From Chitinophaga japonensis (GTDB taxonomy: Bacteria > Bacteroidota > Bacteroidia > Chitinophagales > Chitinophagaceae), in NCBI RefSeq assembly GCF_007830125.1, contig NZ_VLLG01000005.1, forward strand, positions 186,001 through 250,000: 64,000 nucleotides of DNA, in the 5' to 3' direction. Made by a program: the position numbers and the translations under genes. The notes under the pieces are model-generated. The model was given only the letters and a program-made list of their open reading frames with translations, made no database searches and was not told the origin of the DNA. This document shows positions 61,201-64,000 of this stretch, piece by piece (within the stretch, counting starts at the first letter, position 1; every line of letters begins with the position of its first letter).

Positions 61201-61968
61201 GTCATTGACAGCGATTGGCAGCACAATGCTGTTGGTATTGGCAGGCAGCACGATCTCCCCGGTCAACATCACATTATCATAATCGTAGGTGGCGCCCGGC
61301 CCGCCGGTGGCAGAGCTGATCCCGTCTATGGTATACCTGACCGGGATGTCCTCGTTAAAAGTGAGCGTTCCCGGCAGGCTGATAAGGAAGCTGCCGTTGC
61401 TCGCATTGCCGTTTCCCAGTTCCGCTCCGTCCGTAACTTTTGTGATGCTGATCCGGTTATCATTGTCTATTACCCTGGTGGTAAGGGTCCTGTTAGGGTT
61501 GAGATAATTGTCGCCTACCTGGTCTACTGCCGACAAGAGCGTCAGCTCAAGGTTTTCATCCCCCTCTATCAGCAGATCGTCCGTGACCACGATGGGCAAC
61601 TGCACTTCCGCTGCGCCGGCGCTCAGGGTAATCGTACCAGGCAAAGCAGCGTAATCCACCCCGTTATCCGCCGGGGCAGACACGGTAGCATTGACCACAT
61701 AGGTAATACTGATATCGCTGGGCGCTACGGCTCCATTCAGCAACCGGAAGGCGATAACGCCATCTGGCCCGCCTTCTTCCGGCCGCACCACTTCAAACAT
61801 CTCCAGCTCCCCTGCAACAACAGCTCCCCTGCCGGGAGACGGCATCCGCGGAACAGGCATCCAGCTACCGCTGAGCATACACAATGCCAACAACATGATA
61901 ACAAGACGCCCTCTTTTTGCATACAAGGTTTTGACATTTATCATAGGATTCCAAATAAATGCTTCCAT
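58240..61968 (-). CDS. Giant surface protein: Calx-beta, five DUF11 repeats, type B T9SS tail
   Basis: A 1242-residue exported protein (hydrophobic leader RLVIMLLALCMLSGSW). Residues 50-410 hold three Calx-beta-like units ending in L-L-x-E-G/H-D/A-E (DLLIEGDENLELTLL, DLLVEHDETVQITV, DLLVEGAETVVLTI). Residues 425-1120 hold five DUF11 repeats with T-Y-x-x-H-x-R-N-x-G cores (ITYTIHIRNTGYVSLHDV) joined by Pro/Asp/Gly linkers such as PDPGNPNEPHPGP. The C-terminus FFVNAMSPNGDGRNEYFVIRGLERYPG...YVFNRWGSMVYQ is the gliding-motility-associated (CHU_C, type B) sorting domain. It is probably an adhesin exported by type IX secretion with the neighbouring SprF-like protein. Confidence 0.92.
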   Translation of the reverse strand: MEAFIWNPMINVKTLYAKRGRLVIMLLALCMLSGSWMPVPRMPSPGRGAVVAGELEMFEVVRPEEGGPDGVIAFRLLNGAVAPSDISITYVVNATVSAPADNGVDYAALPGTITLSAGAAEVQLPIVVTDDLLIEGDENLELTLLSAVDQVGDNYLNPNRTLTTRVIDNDNRISITKVTDGAELGNGNASNGSFLISLPGTLTFNEDIPVRYTIDGISSATGGPGATYDYDNVMLTGEIVLPANTNSIVLPIAVNDDLLVEHDETVQITVQDNNLSAVTGMKFTFDPAQATAVMIIDDDDARVPVNILSTVDGAEPGGAAGNGSFTIGWPNGLSATGSIIVRLSIAGTATANADYTTIPVTRLLPAGASSVTIPVTVLNDLLVEGAETVVLTITGLTPGAGVPPLIIGPNNTATVTIADDDIMSSLQWKSASYTGTGAGGAVTAGDLITYAVHVRNAGNVSLANVQIADTIPAYTELVSADENIVPDADGKLTWTIPAIAAGAADVVRSFTVRVVNDLTGVTNITNTAFVDNGDGTGGHPTSPPGPGDPGNPHPGPDPDDPSTDIPADDGGKQSANWKSAAYTGTGANGTVRPGDEIVYTVHVRNTGHVRLDNVLITDNLPAYTEFLSADDGIVPDATGRLIWTIPLVPVGAADVTRSFTVRVINDLTGAAGILNTAGIDNGNGSGEQPSTPPDPGNPNEPHPGPVNPGDPSTHVPVDTFKRSAAWKSAAYAGSGASGAVRPGDEITYTIHIRNTGYVSLHDVRIMDSIPAYTEFISAEEGIIPDAAGRLTWTIPGIPVGGPDITRSFTVRVVNDLTHAIHIINTGWVDNGDGSGDHPTSPPDPADPGDPHPNPDPDDPATEIPVDNGKSSANWKSASYTGTGEGGSVTTGDEITYTMHVRNTGSVTLTHVLVTDNVPDYTEFVSAEEGIAPDGAGRLAWTIPAIPVGGADVTRSYTVRVARDLTGATSIVNTAAVDNGNGNGSRPTTPPDPGNPNEPHPHPDPNDPSTDIPVDTVIRFDTWKTVITQSGDPKAKPGEVLTYTIHLRNTGNVAIPSIQVTDPVPDHTTFISAADGGAFNQAANTVNWTVSDLAVESVATVSFQVRVEQELDSVPVIINTATVTDGNVTVPTSGCDPAQPGCNGLPGTSIETAPAEEGLFFVNAMSPNGDGRNEYFVIRGLERYPGASLYVFNRWGSMVYQAKDYRNDWNGAGLSEGTYYYRLEIKQGSGTKLYKGWVVIKRN

Positions 61969-61973
61969 AATAC

Positions 61974-64000
61974 CTACCTCACCAGTATCAGTTTACCGGT
62001 ATACATCCTGCCATTGGCCCGGATTACGCACAAGTGCATGCCGGATGGCAGGCCCGCGCCGTCCAGCACCAGTTTGTACACCTGTTTAGCCTGCACCGGT
62101 CCATTGAACAGTACGCGCTCCAGTGTGCCCTGGCGGCCGCCATAGATCTCTACCGTTACCTTTCCGCTTAGCGGGGAGCTGAACGTAATGAACATCTTAT
62201 CGGTGAACGGGTTGGGATAGGTTTTGTATTCCAGCGCAGGCGCCTGTGCAGCGGCCTTACCTGTATTCACCAAAGCCGATGCAGTGGCGGTTAATGTCAG
62301 TTGCGCCGTGTTCTGGCAGCCATTGCCCCTGTCGGTCACCAGCAAGGCGAAGGTACCGGACACGCCGGCATTACCGGCCTGGTAGATCACGGTGGCGGTA
62401 CTGCTTCCGTCTATGATGGCCCAGCTATTGTCTGCCGACGTAAGCGTCCAGGCATAGGTGGCGTTGGCCACGCTTTGCGCAGTGAGCAGGTCTACGGACA
62501 ATGGCGCCGGTGGTGCAGCAGGTGGATCGATCACGGCTGCCGGTAATGTTTTGTTCTCCATGACGGGCGTGTTGGTGATCGCTACACAACCATTATTCGG
62601 GTTGGTAACATACAAGGTATAGGTGCCGCGAACCATTGTAGTGGCTGTAGCCGTGTTGGCCCTGAAGTTTTCCGGTCCTTCCCACCTGAACGTAGCACCT
62701 GGTGTGGCAGACGCCCCGGTTATGGTCACCAGGGTTTTGGTGCAGGTCAGCGGACCATCGTTGGAGGCCTGTACATTGGCAGGCGGCGTAATGTTCTGCT
62801 GTACAGGCGTGCTGGTGGTGGCAGCGCAGCCATTGGCCGGATTGGTCACCGTCAACAGGTAGGTATCTGCCGTCATAGTGGTGGTCACTGCGATATTGGC
62901 GCTGAAGCTGCCCGAAGCATTGGACCAGCGGTAAGTTACGCCCGGCGTGGTAGAGCTGCCGGTGAGTGTTACGGTAGTTCGCGTACAGGTCAGCGGGCCG
63001 TTGTTAGAGGCCTGCACATCTGCCGGCGGTGTGATGTTTTGGGTGACGGTCACGCTGTCTTTGCTGATGCAGCCATTAGGACCGGTGGCCGTTACATAGT
63101 ATTTGCCGGCTGTAACGGTGCTTACCGGGTTCTGGCCGGCGGTGAAGCCAGTCCAGGTGATGGTGGTACCCGGCGTATTGGAAACAGCCGTTAAGTTGAC
63201 GGCAGTAGTAATACAGGTCAACACAGGTGGCTGCGTTACCATAAGATTTGGTTTAGTGATATCCTGGGTGACAATGACGCTGTCCTGCTGTGTACAGCCA
63301 TTCGGCGCTGTAACTGTGACATAGTATTTACCAGGAGCGCTCACGCTTACAGCGTTTTGGCCGGCAACAAAACCGGTCCAGGTGATGGTAGCACCAGTGG
63401 TGGTAGATGCTGCGGCCAAATCAACCGTAGTAGTAGCGCAGGTTAATACTGCAGGCTGGGTAATGGTCAGGTTCGGTTTAGCGATATCCTGCGTTACTAT
63501 CACACTGTCCTGCTGCGTACAGCCATTCGGCGCAATCGCCGTTACATAGTATTTACCCGGAGTGCCCACGCTTACGGGGTTTTGACCTACAGCAAAGCCG
63601 GTCCAGGTGATGATGGCACCGGTAGTTGTGGATGCTGCAGTTAAGTCAACTGTGGTAGTGGCGCAGGTTAATACTTCCGGTTGTGTTACAGTAAGATTCG
63701 GTTTAGCGATATCCTGCATTACTATCACACTGTCCTGCTGCGTACAGCCATTTGGCGCAGTAGCCGTTACATAGTATTTACCCGGAGCGCTCACGCTTAC
63801 CGGGTTTTGGCCAGTAGCAAAGCCGGTCCAGGTGATGATGGCACCGGTGGTGGTGGATGCTGCGGTTAAGTCAACTGTAGTAGTAGCGCAGGTTAACACT
63901 GCAGGCTGTGTTACTGTCAGGTTTGGCTTAGCAACATCCTCGGTAACTGTTACACTGTCCAGTTGAATACACCCATTCGGCGCAGTCGCCGTTACATAGT
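61974..64000 (-). CDS. Repeat-rich surface protein with type A T9SS tail (N-terminus outside window)
   Basis: The frame is open beyond 64000: the translation continues past the first internal Met at 63899 with the same repeat, so at least 675 residues lie here. It has at least four 75-residue repeats (LTCATTTVDLTAAS, ITWTGF, GKYYVTATAPNGC, DSVIVTQDI), then two longer, diverged units (LTCTRTTVTLTGSSTTPGV; LTCTKTLVTITGASATPGA) and an Ig-like region. The C-terminus TYPNPFTDKMFITFSSPLSGKVTVEIYGG ends in GKLILVR, the type A (Por secretion tail) sorting domain. Each repeat contains two Cys. Likely surface adhesin. It is 5 bp upstream of the type B protein gene. Confidence 0.9.
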   Translation of the reverse strand, partial: YVTATAPNGCIQLDSVTVTEDVAKPNLTVTQPAVLTCATTTVDLTAASTTTGAIITWTGFATGQNPVSVSAPGKYYVTATAPNGCTQQDSVIVMQDIAKPNLTVTQPEVLTCATTTVDLTAASTTTGAIITWTGFAVGQNPVSVGTPGKYYVTAIAPNGCTQQDSVIVTQDIAKPNLTITQPAVLTCATTTVDLAAASTTTGATITWTGFVAGQNAVSVSAPGKYYVTVTAPNGCTQQDSVIVTQDITKPNLMVTQPPVLTCITTAVNLTAVSNTPGTTITWTGFTAGQNPVSTVTAGKYYVTATGPNGCISKDSVTVTQNITPPADVQASNNGPLTCTRTTVTLTGSSTTPGVTYRWSNASGSFSANIAVTTTMTADTYLLTVTNPANGCAATTSTPVQQNITPPANVQASNDGPLTCTKTLVTITGASATPGATFRWEGPENFRANTATATTMVRGTYTLYVTNPNNGCVAITNTPVMENKTLPAAVIDPPAAPPAPLSVDLLTAQSVANATYAWTLTSADNSWAIIDGSSTATVIYQAGNAGVSGTFALLVTDRGNGCQNTAQLTLTATASALVNTGKAAAQAPALEYKTYPNPFTDKMFITFSSPLSGKVTVEIYGGRQGTLERVLFNGPVQAKQVYKLVLDGAGLPSGMHLCVIRANGRMYTGKLILVR
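63211..64000 (-). repeat. 225-bp coding tandem repeats
   Basis: The same coding segment recurs at exact 225-bp steps: the GCGCAGGTTAA-like start is at about 63211 (diverged), 63436, 63661 and 63886, and the last unit is cut by the edge. The units at 63436 and 63661 are nearly identical by eye, pointing to recent duplication or gene conversion. Confidence 0.85.

Noticed and set aside
63211..64000. CRISPR-like regular spacing
   Set aside because: The 225-bp units are protein-coding throughout, have no short palindromic repeat with unique spacers, and no cas gene is nearby.
1..64000. Transposons, prophage, tRNA or rRNA genes
   Set aside because: No transposase, integrase, phage structural gene, rRNA-like or cloverleaf-forming stretch was recognised on either strand.

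Overview
The window comes from a member of the Bacteroidota, most likely a Chitinophagaceae-type soil or plant-matter bacterium that is GC-rich for the phylum. This rests on TAnnTTTG-type -7 promoter boxes, a PorP/SprF protein next to giant surface proteins with type IX secretion C-terminal signals, a GH115/GH43/GH10 xylan-degradation cluster, a fused CcoNO oxidase subunit, and weak Shine-Dalgarno sequences. No rRNA, tRNA, CRISPR array, transposase or prophage gene was seen. No gene-free stretch exceeds 300 bases.

Layout. 1-2487: the start of a secreted protein (cut by the edge) and two AraC-type regulators. 2490-23365: a low-oxygen and stress island with a phosphoribosyltransferase, five two-domain universal stress proteins (USPs), an AI-2E-type transporter, PfkB, a flavodoxin-like protein, Hsp20, a bactofilin-like membrane protein and a full cbb3 oxidase cluster (ccoI, then ccoS-NO-Q-P-G-H, a TauE-like protein and hemN). 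23425-28220: a xylan operon with two LacI-type operators. 28284-28847: a secreted protein of unknown function. 28848-51687: the island resumes with an HtrA protease, a BON protein leading a glycogen operon (debranching enzyme, GT4, GH57 and a 1394-residue glycogen synthase-phosphorylase fusion), a pyridoxamine-phosphate-oxidase-like protein, a P-type ATPase, D-lactate dehydrogenase, PEP synthase, a LOG-family protein, a PAS histidine kinase with its response regulator, an unknown coiled-coil protein and a sixth USP. 51780-64000: housekeeping and cell-surface genes (penicillin acylase family, BioF-like enzyme, OmpA-like and PorP/SprF-like proteins, two large repeat proteins).

How it works together. 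The island appears to be one regulon. Fourteen promoters carry 12-bp palindromes of the FNR/FixK type (TGAYNNNNRTCA). At every one of them two boxes, sometimes one of them degenerate, lie exactly 22 bp apart (three in a row before ccoI). In most cases the nearer box is followed after 23 bp by a TAnnTTTG-like -7 box, which puts it close to -41.5 of the predicted start. The window also encodes a plausible controller: a histidine kinase whose second PAS domain resembles FixL around its haem histidine, overlapping by one base a response regulator that joins a receiver domain directly to a Crp/FNR-type DNA-binding half. This would be FixJ and FixK in one protein, and it appears to autoregulate its own operon. 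The predicted output is high-affinity respiration, oxygen-independent haem synthesis, fermentation, glycogen turnover and protein protection when oxygen falls.
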